64,000 nucleotides of DNA from CAWHMS01 sp963830495 (lineage in GTDB: Bacteria > Actinomycetota > Actinomycetes > Propionibacteriales > Nocardioidaceae): NCBI GenBank assembly GCA_963830495.1, contig CAWHMS010000001.1, positions 496,001-560,000 of the forward strand, read 5' to 3'. Each line of letters begins with the position of its first letter. The stretch's first letter is position 1. Positions 20,417-29,240 of the stretch are shown here, piece after piece. The notes beneath the pieces are model-generated. The model ran no database searches. It had not been told where the DNA came from and saw only the letters and a program-made list of their open reading frames with translations. A program made the position numbers and the translations under genes.

Positions 20417-21391
20417 GTGACCTCCAACGCGCAGAGCCAAGTCGAGCGGATGCTGGCGCTGGTGCCCTACCTGCGCGGTCGCGACGGCATCTCCGTGGAG
20501 GAAGTCGCCGAGGAGTTCCATGTGCGGCCGGCGCAGATCGTCAAGGACCTCAAGGTGCTGTGGTTCTGCGGGCTTCCGGATGCCGTGATGGGCGACCTCA
20601 TCGAGATCGACATGGACGCCGTGGAGGGCGAGGGGGTGATCCGCCTCAGCAACGCCGACTACCTGAGCCGGCCGCTGCGACTGGCCCCGCACGAGGGTCT
20701 GGCACTGGTCGTCGCGCTGCGCTCCCTCCGCGAGATCAGTGCACCCGGCGAACGCGAGGCCGTCGAACGGGCGATCGCGAAGCTCGAGGCGGCGACCGGG
20801 GGCGCGGCAGCGGCAGCCGAGACGGTCGACATCCACGTCGACCAGGTGGATCCGACGATTCGCGAGCAGGTCGAGCTTGCCCTCCGGGACGGCCGGCGAA
20901 TGCACATCGGCTACTACGTCCCTGCCCGGGACGAGACCACCGAGCGAGACATCGACCCGATGCGGCTGGTCTTCTCCGAGGGACACGGTTACCTGGAGGC
21001 ATGGTGCCACCGCGCCGAGGAGGGCAGGATGTTCCGGCTCGACCGGATCACGGCGGCGCAGGTGCTCGACGTAGCTGCCGAGCCACCCGCAGACGCCCGG
21101 CCCAAGGACCTCTCCCAGGGCCTCTTCCGTCCCGACCCGGACGACCCTGCCGCAGTGGTCGAGCTGGCACCGTCGGCAGCCTGGGTGGCCGACTACTACC
21201 CGACCGAGACGAGCGAGGAGCTGCCCGACGGCCGACTGCGGATCACCCTCCGATACAGCGACGAGGGCTGGTTGCAGCGGCTGATGCTCCGGCTCGGGGG
21301 CGAGGGAACGCTGGTGGAGCCCGCCGACGCGGCCGCCCGCGTGCGCGCCCGGGCAAACGCCGCGTTGGCGCACTATTCACGCCCCGGATAG
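20417..21391 (+). CDS. pafC: Transcriptional regulator PafC (HTH-WYL)
   Basis: 324 residues, second subunit of PafBC. Begins with an HTH (RGRDGISVEEVAEEFHVRP, residues about 20-38) and has the WYL region in RDIDPMRLVFSEGHGYLEAW with the strand ending at residue about 190, then a WCX region. It starts 22 nt after the pafB stop, so the two are co-transcribed. Confidence 0.93.
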   Translation: MTSNAQSQVERMLALVPYLRGRDGISVEEVAEEFHVRPAQIVKDLKVLWFCGLPDAVMGDLIEIDMDAVEGEGVIRLSNADYLSRPLRLAPHEGLALVVALRSLREISAPGEREAVERAIAKLEAATGGAAAAAETVDIHVDQVDPTIREQVELALRDGRRMHIGYYVPARDETTERDIDPMRLVFSEGHGYLEAWCHRAEEGRMFRLDRITAAQVLDVAAEPPADARPKDLSQGLFRPDPDDPAAVVELAPSAAWVADYYPTETSEELPDGRLRITLRYSDEGWLQRLMLRLGGEGTLVEPADAAARVRARANAALAHYSRPG

Positions 21392-21470
21392 GGCGCCGTC
21401 CAATCCGCGCCGAGGTTCGCGGCGTACCATGGACAGGCGCGACTCTCCTGACGAAAGCGAAGGGCACTCC

Positions 21471-21758
21471 ATGCCGAACTTCGGTGCTCCCGAGATCTTG
21501 ATCATCCTGCTGATCCTCGTACTGCTCTTCGGTGCGAAGAAGCTGCCGGAGCTGGCCCGGGGCAGCGGCCGAGCGCTGCGCATCTTCAAGTCCGAGACCA
21601 AGGGCCTCGTGAGCGACGACGAGGACGACGACAAGCCCGCCGACACCAGCACCCGACCGCAGCTGACCCAGCCGCAGCCGCCGCCTGCCGGTGGCCCGGC
21701 CGTACCGCCGCCCGCGCACACCAGTGAGCAGACGCAGGCGGGCGAGACCGACCGCTGA
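21471..21758 (+). CDS. tatA: Sec-independent protein translocase TatA
   Basis: Pore-forming Tat subunit, 95 residues. The short N-terminus MPNFGAPE is followed by a single membrane helix (ILIILLILVLLFGAKKLPEL, to about residue 27), the FG hinge and amphipathic helix (ARGSGRALRIFKSE), then an acidic and Pro-rich tail. The ATG at 21471 rather than the upstream in-frame start is chosen because TatA proteins begin just before the helix. Confidence 0.94.
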   Translation: MPNFGAPEILIILLILVLLFGAKKLPELARGSGRALRIFKSETKGLVSDDEDDDKPADTSTRPQLTQPQPPPAGGPAVPPPAHTSEQTQAGETDR

Positions 21759-21784
21759 CACCGGCGACGGACGAGGCGACGCCG

Positions 21785-22627
21785 GTGGCTGTCACGTCAT
21801 GGTTGCGGCTCGGGCGTCGTCACTCGCCACGCCCTGAGGAGGGGCGGATGACGCTCACGGAGCACCTCCGTGAGCTTCGGCGGAGGATGTTCATCTCTGC
21901 CATAGCGATCGTCGTGGGCTTCGTCGTCGGATGGCTCGTCTACGACTGGCTCTTCGACCTGTTGATGGAGCCGTTCGACTCCGCGGTCGACCGGCTCGCC
22001 GAGCAGCAGGGCCTGGACGCCAGTGCCGTGATGACCGGTGTCACCAATCCTTTCGTCACGCAGGCCAAGGTCGCGCTGGTGGCCGGGCTCGTGCTGGCCA
22101 GTCCGGTGTGGCTCTACCAGCTGTGGGCGTTCATCGTCCCGGGGCTGCATCCCAACGAACGCAAGTGGACGATGATCTTCACCGCGGTCGCCGGCCCCTT
22201 CTTCATCGCCGGCGTCGTGCTCGGCTACCTGGTGATGCCCAAGGGCATCGAGGTGCTGCTGAGCTTCACTCCTGGCGAGATCACCAACCTGGTTGACGCG
22301 ATGAACTACCTCAGCTTCGTGCTGCGGGTGCTCATCGTCTTCGGCATCTCCTTCGAGATCCCGCTGTTCGTGGTGATGCTCAACCTGGCCGGGGTGGTCC
22401 GGGCCAAGCAACTGGCCCGATGGCGCTCGATCATCGTCTTCTGCACCTTTGTCTTCGCCGCCGTGGCGACGCCCTCGACGGACCCGATCACGATGCTCTT
22501 CCTGGCGATCCCCATGGTGATCCTCTTCCTCATCGCCGAAGTGATCGCGCACCTCGTCGACCGGCGGCGGGTGAGCTCCGAGCCCGACTACGACGAGTTG
22601 TCCGACGACCAGGCCTCGCCCCTGTGA
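21785..22627 (+). CDS. tatC: Sec-independent protein translocase TatC
   Basis: Receptor for twin-arginine signal peptides, 280 residues, six predicted membrane helices. The conserved cytoplasmic N-terminus EEGRMTLTEHLRELRRRMF binds the signal peptide; GVTNPFVTQAKVALVAGLVL and YQLWAFIVPGLHPNER are typical TatC segments. GTG 21785 keeps the basic extension seen in actinobacterial TatC; ATG 21848 would start just at MTLTEHL. The stop overlaps the next gene's GTG. Confidence 0.94.
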   Translation: MAVTSWLRLGRRHSPRPEEGRMTLTEHLRELRRRMFISAIAIVVGFVVGWLVYDWLFDLLMEPFDSAVDRLAEQQGLDASAVMTGVTNPFVTQAKVALVAGLVLASPVWLYQLWAFIVPGLHPNERKWTMIFTAVAGPFFIAGVVLGYLVMPKGIEVLLSFTPGEITNLVDAMNYLSFVLRVLIVFGISFEIPLFVVMLNLAGVVRAKQLARWRSIIVFCTFVFAAVATPSTDPITMLFLAIPMVILFLIAEVIAHLVDRRRVSSEPDYDELSDDQASPL

Positions 22628-23022
22628 GCAGCCCGCGACCCACCTTGCGTTCCTTCGACGCGTTCGACCTCCCCGACTGGATCGGCACCGAGCCCGTGAC
22701 CTGGCGGGCGGAGACCTCGCTACAGAGCGGTCCCCAGGTGCCGGGCCTGCTGACCGCTGCGGACGGTCGGCGGCACCAGCAGCTCGACCTGCTCGCGGCC
22801 GATGCGGCGCATCCGCGGCTGGTATGTCCGGACTCGCTGCGCCACGACGTGCATCAGGCCTGGCGACTGGGTGAGGTGTCGCTGCTGCAGAGCGATGATC
22901 GCGTCGTGGTGGCCGCTCCCGGCACCGAGTTCGACGCCAGCAGTGTGTGCGAGCTGCTGCGTCGCTTCGCCAAGTCCGTGGGCGCCCCCGCCGGGACCCT
23001 CACCGTGTCGATCGTGCTCTGA
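22624..23022 (+). CDS. Hypothetical protein between tatC and lipid kinase
   Basis: 132 residues, cytoplasmic, no membrane segment or signal peptide. Starts SSPRPTLRSFDAFDLPDWIG and ends with an alpha/beta stretch (VCELLRRFAKSVGAPAGTL). GTG 22624 overlaps the tatC stop (GTGA), implying coupled translation. I do not recognise the family; the tight coupling to tatC is the only functional hint. Confidence 0.75.
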   Translation: MSSPRPTLRSFDAFDLPDWIGTEPVTWRAETSLQSGPQVPGLLTAADGRRHQQLDLLAADAAHPRLVCPDSLRHDVHQAWRLGEVSLLQSDDRVVVAAPGTEFDASSVCELLRRFAKSVGAPAGTLTVSIVL

Positions 23023-23035
23023 TCAGGACCGAAGG

Positions 23036-23041
23036 TAGGGT
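23036..23041 (+). promoter_or_regulatory. -10 element TAGGGT for lipid kinase gene
   Basis: TANNNT hexamer 7 nt before the GTG at 23049, inside the 26-nt gap after the preceding gene; leaderless geometry. Confidence 0.5.
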
Positions 23042-23048
23042 CGCCACC

Positions 23049-23939
23049 GTGACCAGCCCCCGTGCCGACCGGCGTTGCGCCCTCGTGGTCAACCCCACTG
23101 CCGGACGGGGCAGGTTCGCAGGTCAGGTCGACGACGTACGGCGCCGGCTGGCCGCGGGAGGGCTGGACGCCGCGCTGCTGGTCGGCCGCGACGGTGAGCA
23201 CGCTGCCGACCTGCTCCGGGAGGCGGCCGGCGAGGGCCTGGACGTCCTGGTCGTCATGGGAGGCGATGGTCTCGTGCACCTGGCGGTGCAGGAGATCGCG
23301 ACGACGGAGACGACCCTCGGCGTGATCGCCACCGGCAGCGGCAACGACGTGGCGCGCTACCTCGACCTACCGCGCCGCTCTCCGCAGCGGGCCGTGGACA
23401 CGATTCTCGCGGGCCGCACCCGCACCATCGATCTGGCTCACACGGCGGGTCGCTACTTCGCCACCGTGCTGGCCTCGGGCTTCGACAGCCTGGTGAACGA
23501 ACGTGCGAACACGATGACCTGGCCGAGTGGGCAGATGCGCTACAACCTGGCCACGCTGGCGGAGCTGCGCGTGCTCGAGCCGCTGACCTACACCCTCGAG
23601 CTCGACGGACGGCGTCACCAGCTCGAGGCGATCCTGGTGGCCGTGGGGAACGGGCCGTCGTACGGCGGTGGCCTGCGGATGTGCGAGGGGGCGCTGATCG
23701 ACGACGGCAAGCTCGACGTGGTGATCATCAAGCCGCTGACCCGCCGACAGGTCGTGGCGCTCTACCCCCGGCTCTTTCGCGGTACCCATGTGAGGCATCG
23801 TGCGTACGAGCATCACCGGGTCAGCCAGGTGAGCGTGGCGGCGCCGGGCATCGTCGCGTACGCCGACGGCGAGAGACTCGGGCCGCTGCCCATGACGATC
23901 GACGTGGCGCCCCGGGCGCTGCGGGTGTTTGCACCGTGA
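23049..23939 (+). CDS. Diacylglycerol kinase / sphingosine-kinase-like lipid kinase
   Basis: Phosphorylates a membrane lipid such as diacylglycerol, 296 residues. The DAGK catalytic pattern is intact: VVNPTAGRGRF (residues about 15-25), VMGGDGLVHLAVQEI (nucleotide loop, about 73-87) and IATGSGNDVARYL (about 96-108); the C-terminal domain holds YGGGLRMCEGALIDDGKLDVV. The stop overlaps the helicase GTG (GTGA). Lipid substrate not determinable. Confidence 0.92.
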   Translation: MTSPRADRRCALVVNPTAGRGRFAGQVDDVRRRLAAGGLDAALLVGRDGEHAADLLREAAGEGLDVLVVMGGDGLVHLAVQEIATTETTLGVIATGSGNDVARYLDLPRRSPQRAVDTILAGRTRTIDLAHTAGRYFATVLASGFDSLVNERANTMTWPSGQMRYNLATLAELRVLEPLTYTLELDGRRHQLEAILVAVGNGPSYGGGLRMCEGALIDDGKLDVVIIKPLTRRQVVALYPRLFRGTHVRHRAYEHHRVSQVSVAAPGIVAYADGERLGPLPMTIDVAPRALRVFAP

Positions 23940-26663
23940 GCGTCGTCGAGGAGTTCGCCGGGCTGTACGAGTTCGGTCTCGACGACTTCCAGCGCCGGGC
24001 CTGCGCCGTGCTCGAGCGCGGGCACGGAGTGCTCGTCGCGGCGCCGACCGGGTCGGGCAAGACGGTCGTCGGCGAGTTCGCCGTGCACCTGGCCCTCGAC
24101 CAGGGCGGGAAGTGCTTCTACACCACGCCCATCAAGGCGCTGTCGAACCAGAAGTTCGCGGACCTGACCCTGCGCTACGGACCCGAACGGGTCGGCCTGC
24201 TCACCGGCGACAACACCATCAACGGCGAGGCACCCATCGTCGTCATGACGACCGAGGTGCTGCGCAACATGCTGTACGCCGGGTCACCGACGCTGTCGGG
24301 CCTGCGCTTCGTCGTGATGGACGAGGTGCACTACCTGGCGGACCGTTCGCGCGGCGCGGTGTGGGAGGAGGTCATCATCCACCTGCCCGAGTCGGTGTCG
24401 GTGGTGTCCCTGTCGGCGACCGTCTCCAACGCGGAGGAGTTCGGCGACTGGCTGCGCACGGTGCGCGGCGACACGGAGATCATCGTCGAGGAACGGCGAC
24501 CGGTGCCGCTCTTCCAGCACGTCATGGTCGGCGACCGGCTGTACGACCTGTTCGCCGAGACACGTGCCGAAGGGTCTCCGACGGACACCTGGGCGGCGGG
24601 TACGGCGACCGATCCGCAGCGGGTGCAGGTCAACCCCGAGCTGGTGCACGTGGCACGAGACGACCAACGGCGGATCCGGTCCCGCGACCAGCGGTCCCGA
24701 CGAGGCGGCTACCGTCGGCCGTCCGGGAGGGGGATGGTGCCAAGCCGCGTCGACGTCGTGGACCGTCTCGACCGGGAGGCGCTGCTGCCCGCGATCATGT
24801 TCATCTTCAGCCGTGCCGGCTGCGACGCCGCCGTCCAGCAGTGCCTCAACGCTCATCTGCGGCTGACGTCAACGGTGGAGCGGGACGAGATCCGGACGTA
24901 CGTCGCCGGTAAGACGGCGGCGCTGGCCGACTCCGACCGGGCTGTGCTCGGTTACGACGACTGGCTCGACGCCCTCGGCCGGGGTGTGGCCGCGCACCAT
25001 GCGGGGATGCTGCCGGTCTTCAAGGAGTGCGTCGAAGAGCTGTTCGCCCGTGGCCTGGTCAAGATCGTTTTCGCTACAGAGACGCTGGCGCTCGGGATCA
25101 ACATGCCGGCCCGGTCGGTGGCGCTGGACAGGCTGTCGAAGTGGAACGGTGAGACCCACGCCGACCTCACACCAGGCGAGTACACCCAGCTCACCGGGCG
25201 GGCTGGACGGCGCGGCATCGACGTGGAGGGGCACGCCGTCGTGCTGTGGGCGCCCGGCCTGGACCCGAAGTCGGTGGCCGGACTCGCCTCGACGCGCACC
25301 TACCCGCTCCGCTCGTCGTTCCGGCCGTCGTACAACATGGCAGTCAACCTGGTCCGGCAGGTGGGCCGGGAGACGGCCCGCGAGCTGTTGGAGTCGTCCT
25401 TCGCCCAGTTCCAGGCTGACCGGGCTGTCGTCGGGCTCGCCCGCCAGGTGCGGAAGGCCGAGGACGCGCTTGTCCGGGTACGCCGACGCGATGGCCTGCG
25501 ACCTGGGCGACTTCGAGGAGTACGCGGCGCTTCGCCGGGCGCTGTCGGACCGCGAGTCGGATCTGTCCCGGCGGCGGCGTACCGACCGCAGGGAGGCTGC
25601 GGCCGGCTCGCTTGAGCGGCTCCGTGTCGGCGACGTCATCGACGTACCCGCGGGTCGTTGGGCCGGGTATGCCGTCGTGGTGGACCCCGGCTTCCGGTCG
25701 CCTCGGGACGGACCACGGCCGCTCGTGGTCACGACCGAGCGGCAGGCTCGGCGGCTCAGCCTGGTCGACTTCCCGACCCCGGTCGAGGCGGTCACGCGGA
25801 TGCGCGTGGCCAAGTCGTTCAACGCGCGCAACCCCCAGCAACGTCGCGACCTCGCCGCTGCGCTGCGCGACCGCACTCGCGACCTGCCGCGAGGCGGGCG
25901 GCGACGCGACAGCAACCCGGCGCTCGACGACGCCGAGATATCCCGGCTACGCGCGGCGATCCGGGCCCATCCCTGCCACGACTGTCCGGACCGGGAAGAT
26001 CATGCCCGCTGGGGCGAGCGACACTCGAAGCTGGCCCGGGAGACCACGGCGCTGCGCAGCCGGATCGAGCAGCGCACCAACACGATCGCCCGGCAGTTCG
26101 ACCGGGTCTGTGAGGTGCTCGAGGACCTCGACTACCTGCACGGTGACCAGGTGAGCCCGGCCGGTGCCTCGCTGTCGCGGATCTACAGTGAGGTTGACCT
26201 AGTCGCAGCGGAGTGCCTGCGCCAAGGTGTCTGGGACGGCCTGGAGGCGCCGGCGCTCGCGGCAGCGCTGTCGGCGTTGGTATTCGAGGCGCGCAACCCG
26301 GACGACGTCGAGCCGCCCAGGATCCCCGGTGGGGGGGTGCGGGACGTGCTGAGCCGCACGGTGTCGATCTGGGCCGAGCTCGACGGGCTGGAGCGCGAGC
26401 ACCGGCTGAGCTTCCTGCGGGAGCCGGATCTCGGCTTCGCGTGGGCGGCCTACCGCTGGGCCGGCGGCGCCTCGCTGGAGGATGTGCTCGACGACGTCGA
26501 CCTGGCCCCCGGTGACTTCGTGCGCTGGGTCAAGCAGCTGCTCGATCTCTCCGAGCAGATCGCGGACGCGGCCGGGCCGACCGCGCTGCGTGACACCGCT
26601 CGGGAGTCGGTCCGCGCCATGCGCAGGGGAGTGGTGGCCTACTCCGCCGACGTGGACAGCTGA
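23936..26663 (+). CDS. helY: DEAD/DEAH-box (Ski2-like) helicase HelY, frame broken by +1 insertion near 25470
   Basis: ATP-dependent RNA/DNA helicase of the Ski2/Mtr4-like family. Walker A APTGSGKT is near residue 36 and DEVH near residue 129; the second RecA domain holds HHAGMLPVFKECVEELF and TGRAGRRGID. The frame starting at 23936 is good up to RKAEDAL, then an extra T in CTTG (about 25470) shifts it and it ends at 25615. The continuation SGYADAMACDLGDFEEY... is read one frame on to 26663, covering the KOW-like and C-terminal helical regions. Joined length is about 908 residues, the normal family size. From memory Rv2092c (helY) holds the same place after tatC in M. tuberculosis. Confidence 0.9.
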
Positions 26664-26673
26664 GCCTGCTCTC

Positions 26674-26820
26674 GGCGGCTCAGGATTCGTCCGGAGCTGA
26701 CCCGCCTCGTGAGCCCTCGCGTGTTCGGACGAACCCCACGACCCCGGCAGGCGGCTCGATTTGTCCGGAGCCGTCCCGCCTTGTCAGCCCTCGCTCACGC
26801 GGACGAACCCTTGACCGCAG
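26674..26820. repeat. Tandem imperfect repeat, two hairpin-forming units of about 76 and 71 nt
   Basis: Both units begin GGCGGCTC (26674 and 26750) and share GTCCGGAG, CCCGCCT, AGCCCTCG and GGACGAACCC in order. Each contains a stem: TTCGTCCG (26686-26693) with CGGACGAA (26726-26733), and TTTGTCCG (26760-26767) with CGGACGAA (26800-26807), the latter with one G-U pair. It fills the space between the convergent helY and exonuclease genes. A bidirectional terminator or a REP-like element are both possible. Confidence 0.65.
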
Positions 26821-26847
26821 GACCGCGCGCGAGCGCCCCCGCCCGCG

Positions 26848-27786
26848 TCATCCGTACGCCGCCAGCACCTCGGTGAGGCGGCTCGCCGAGGAGCCGAGCC
26901 CCCAGCGCTCGGCCAGCTCACCGACCTGAGCTGCCTGCTGGTCGTCCAGCGCAGCGAGCGCGCTGTCGACCTCCGGCAGCTCGAGGTCGCGCACGACCCC
27001 GACGACGATCGGCGCGACCGCGAGGTAGTCGGCCGCATCCACCAGCTTGCCGCGCAGCCCGGTCGCCATGGACGTAGCCGGGTCGGCGGCCGCTGCCACG
27101 ATCCCCTCGAGGTCGCCGTACTGCTGCAGCAGCGTGGCCGCGGTCTTGTCACCGACACCCTTCACTCCCGGCAGTCCGTCGGAGGTGTCTCCGCGGAGGG
27201 TGGCGAAGTCGGCGTACTGCTCAGGCAGGATGCCGTACTTCTGCACCACCCAGCCGTCGTCGACCCGGTCCAGGTTGCCGACGCCCCGAGCGACGTACAA
27301 CACCCGAACCCCACGCTCGTCGGACACCAGCTGGAAGAGATCGCGGTCGCCGGTCACGACGTCGACGGCGCCCTCGAACTGACTCGCCAGGCTCCCTATG
27401 ACGTCGTCGGCCTCGTGCTGCGGCGCACCGATGACAGCGATCCCGTACGCCGCCAGCGCGAGCTCGATCATCGGGATCTGGGTGGCGAGCGGATCGGGCG
27501 CCTCCTCGATGTCGACCCCGTCGGCGACCGGCGCGACCACCCGGTGCGACTTGTAGCTGGGGATCAGGTCTACTCGCCACTGCGGGCGCCAGTCGTCGTC
27601 CCAGGCGCAGATGAGATCGGTCGGCTCGTACGTCGACACCAGTCGGCTGATGAAGTCGAGCAGACCCCGGATGGCGTTGACCGGCGCACCGTCGGGTGCC
27701 CGAAACGTGTCCGGGACGCCGAAGTACGCCCGGAAGTACAGCGACGCGGTGTCGAGGACGAGCAGCCGTCGTGGGTGCGAGGTCAT
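26848..27786 (-). CDS. 5'-3' exonuclease (Pol I N-terminal nuclease type)
   Basis: Flap-endonuclease-type nuclease, 312 residues. RRLLVLDTASLYFRAYFG opens the fold; acidic metal ligands appear in ICAWDDDWR, HEADDVIGSLA and VTGDRDLFQLV; the H3TH DNA-binding motif is LRGDTSDGLPGVKGVGDKTA (about residues 180-200). Start ATG 27786 (TSHPRRLLVL) is chosen over an upstream in-frame start at 27810 because a -10 element sits 6 nt before it. From memory the M. tuberculosis orthologue is Rv2090. Likely functions in DNA repair or Okazaki processing. Confidence 0.92.
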   Translation of the reverse strand: MTSHPRRLLVLDTASLYFRAYFGVPDTFRAPDGAPVNAIRGLLDFISRLVSTYEPTDLICAWDDDWRPQWRVDLIPSYKSHRVVAPVADGVDIEEAPDPLATQIPMIELALAAYGIAVIGAPQHEADDVIGSLASQFEGAVDVVTGDRDLFQLVSDERGVRVLYVARGVGNLDRVDDGWVVQKYGILPEQYADFATLRGDTSDGLPGVKGVGDKTAATLLQQYGDLEGIVAAAADPATSMATGLRGKLVDAADYLAVAPIVVGVVRDLELPEVDSALAALDDQQAAQVGELAERWGLGSSASRLTEVLAAYG

Positions 27787-27792
27787 CTCCGG

Positions 27793-27798
27793 AGCATA
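27793..27798 (-). promoter_or_regulatory. -10 element TATGCT for 5'-3' exonuclease gene
   Basis: On the minus strand TATGCT lies 6 nt before the ATG at 27786; leaderless geometry. Confidence 0.5.
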
Positions 27799-27879
27799 GA
27801 TGGCGCCCACCTCCGACCTCCGCCCTGAGCCCCGCTCGACTGGCCGATCTCGCGTCGTAGGCAGGTTTCAGCGGGGTCC

Positions 27880-28045
27880 TCTGGTTCGGCGCGATGACCG
27901 AGGCACGTGCGGTGAACACCCCACGGGCCACGGCGACTCCGACCAGCCAGCCGGCCAGGAAGGACCCTGCGGTGGCATGGGGTCGCGAGGTGAACAGCAG
28001 CAGGATCGCCGGAACCACCGGGAATGGTGAGGCCGCGATGCCGCG
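27880..28045 (-). pseudogene. Remnant of a GAP-like multi-pass membrane protein
   Basis: On the minus strand the frame from 28042 reads GIAASPFPVVPAILLL, then FTSRPHATAGSFLAGWLVGVAVA, here split for length: a proline-hinged first helix, a basic loop and a second helix as in GAP/LysE-like small-solute exporters. A TGA stands two codons upstream (28046-28048), no start codon precedes it, and after about 50 residues the sequence loses character and runs into the exonuclease gene. The rest of the 305-nt gap 27787-28091 shows nothing else. Family assignment is tentative. Confidence 0.4.
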
Positions 28046-28091
28046 TCAAGGGCATGATCGCGACGGGCGCGCGACCCCGGGCACCTTCCGT

Positions 28092-28958
28092 TCATGACCG
28101 GTGATCCAGCCGTTGCCGCGCCTCGAAGAGCAGGATCGACGCCGACACGGCCACGTTGAGAGAGTCGGCGTGTCCCCGCATCGGTATCGCCACCTTCGCC
28201 ACGTCCTCGCGACGCCAGGCATCGGAGACGCCGTCACCTTCGCTTCCCACCACGATGGCCACTCTCGTCACCCCAGGCGCGACATCCCGGTAGGTGTGCT
28301 TCGCTGCAGGGTCCGCAACCACGACCGTGAATCCGGCAGCTGTCAGGGCCTGGTGGGCTGCCCCGACAGAGATGTCCACGACGGGCGTGGTCAGGACGGT
28401 TCCACGGCTCGCGGTGAACACCTTCGGATGGCTCAGCCGTGCGACCGGGCACGTCAGGAGCAGCCCGGCTGCGCCGCAGGCATCGACGCTGCGCACCAGC
28501 GTCCCGAGGTTGCCGGCGTACTCGATCCCGTCCGCGACGAGCAGCAAGGACGCCGCGGAGCCCAACAGCTCCGGAACGCTCCAGCGAGGCAGCCGCACGA
28601 CCGAGAGAACCTTGGGGCCACGGAGCCCCGGGTGCAGGCGACTCAGGGTCCGTTCGGAGATTCGGTACGACGCCTGCGCCTGCGCCGCGGCCGCGCGCAC
28701 GAGCACGTCAGGACTGTCATCCTGCCCCGCCGGGCACCAGAAGAACGACTCCAGCGATGCACCGTGCTCGACCAGATGGTGGTGCGCCCAGCGGCCCTGG
28801 ACGGCCATGACGAGCTCGTCTCGAGGAAGCAGGTTGCGCCGAGCCAGGGAGTAGCGGCGCGCCGCCGGGTGTCCGGCGCCGACCGGGAGCAGAGTACGCG
28901 ACGTCGTACGCGGAGCCGCGTCGAGCAAGGGGACAGGGGTGGGGGTCGGGCTGGGCAT
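28092..28958 (-). CDS. TrmH/SpoU-family RNA 2'-O-methyltransferase
   Basis: SAM-dependent RNA ribose methylase with a SPOUT knot fold, 288 residues. The substrate-binding N-terminal domain runs to about residue 130; the catalytic part shows DGIEYAGNLGTLVRSVDACGA (split: DGIEYAGNLG is motif 1), VVGSEGDGVSDAW (motif 2) and IPMRGHADSLNVAVSASILL (motif 3, knot). ATG 28958 has GAGGA upstream at suitable distance; the frame is open to 29105 but the extra residues are not family-like. Target RNA unknown. Confidence 0.88.
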   Translation of the reverse strand: MPSPTPTPVPLLDAAPRTTSRTLLPVGAGHPAARRYSLARRNLLPRDELVMAVQGRWAHHHLVEHGASLESFFWCPAGQDDSPDVLVRAAAAQAQASYRISERTLSRLHPGLRGPKVLSVVRLPRWSVPELLGSAASLLLVADGIEYAGNLGTLVRSVDACGAAGLLLTCPVARLSHPKVFTASRGTVLTTPVVDISVGAAHQALTAAGFTVVVADPAAKHTYRDVAPGVTRVAIVVGSEGDGVSDAWRREDVAKVAIPMRGHADSLNVAVSASILLFEARQRLDHRS

Positions 28959-29140
28959 GTCGCCGTCCTCGCGGAGTGAGCCACCAGACCGACGACCCGG
29001 CCTCCAGCCGCGGTCGACGGTCGTCAGCCACCAGGTCGGCAGCTGGCCGGGATCACTCCGCTCTACCCATGCTGGAAAGGTACGACCGCCGCCGGCTCGG
29101 CGCAACGGAGTTTCGAGCGGTTGCAGGCGGCGAGAACCCG

Positions 29141-29192
29141 CGACTTGTCAGAACCCAGCCGCGTCATGGGGCAACTGAGTTCTGACACGTCG
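29141..29192. repeat. Long imperfect inverted repeat upstream of peptidase gene
   Basis: Arms 29141-29154 and 29179-29192 are complementary over 14 nt with one mismatch; the core TGTCAGAAC / GTTCTGACA is perfect. Centre spacing is 24 nt. It sits in the 282-nt gap between the divergent methylase and peptidase genes, 37 nt upstream of the peptidase -10 element. Nothing else was recognised in that gap apart from the -10. Confidence 0.6.
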
Positions 29193-29228
29193 CGGCAATG
29201 GGTGGCGGATCACCGGCCCGGCCAGCAC

Positions 29229-29234
29229 TAGGCT
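29229..29234 (+). promoter_or_regulatory. -10 element TAGGCT for Xaa-Pro peptidase gene
   Basis: TANNNT hexamer 6 nt before the ATG at 29241; leaderless geometry, same hexamer as at dop and pafA. Confidence 0.55.
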
Positions 29235-29240
29235 GAGGCG

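Noticed and set aside
24984..26663. Separate gene for the second half of HelY
   Set aside because: Its first 160 codons are a shadow of the helicase core; real similarity starts only after the frameshift point at 25470.
26674..26820. CRISPR array
   Set aside because: Only two long imperfect units with no spacers of constant length and no cas genes.
28959..29105. Longer start of the SpoU methylase
   Set aside because: Extra residues lack family character and a ribosome-binding site; ATG 28958 has GAGGA upstream.
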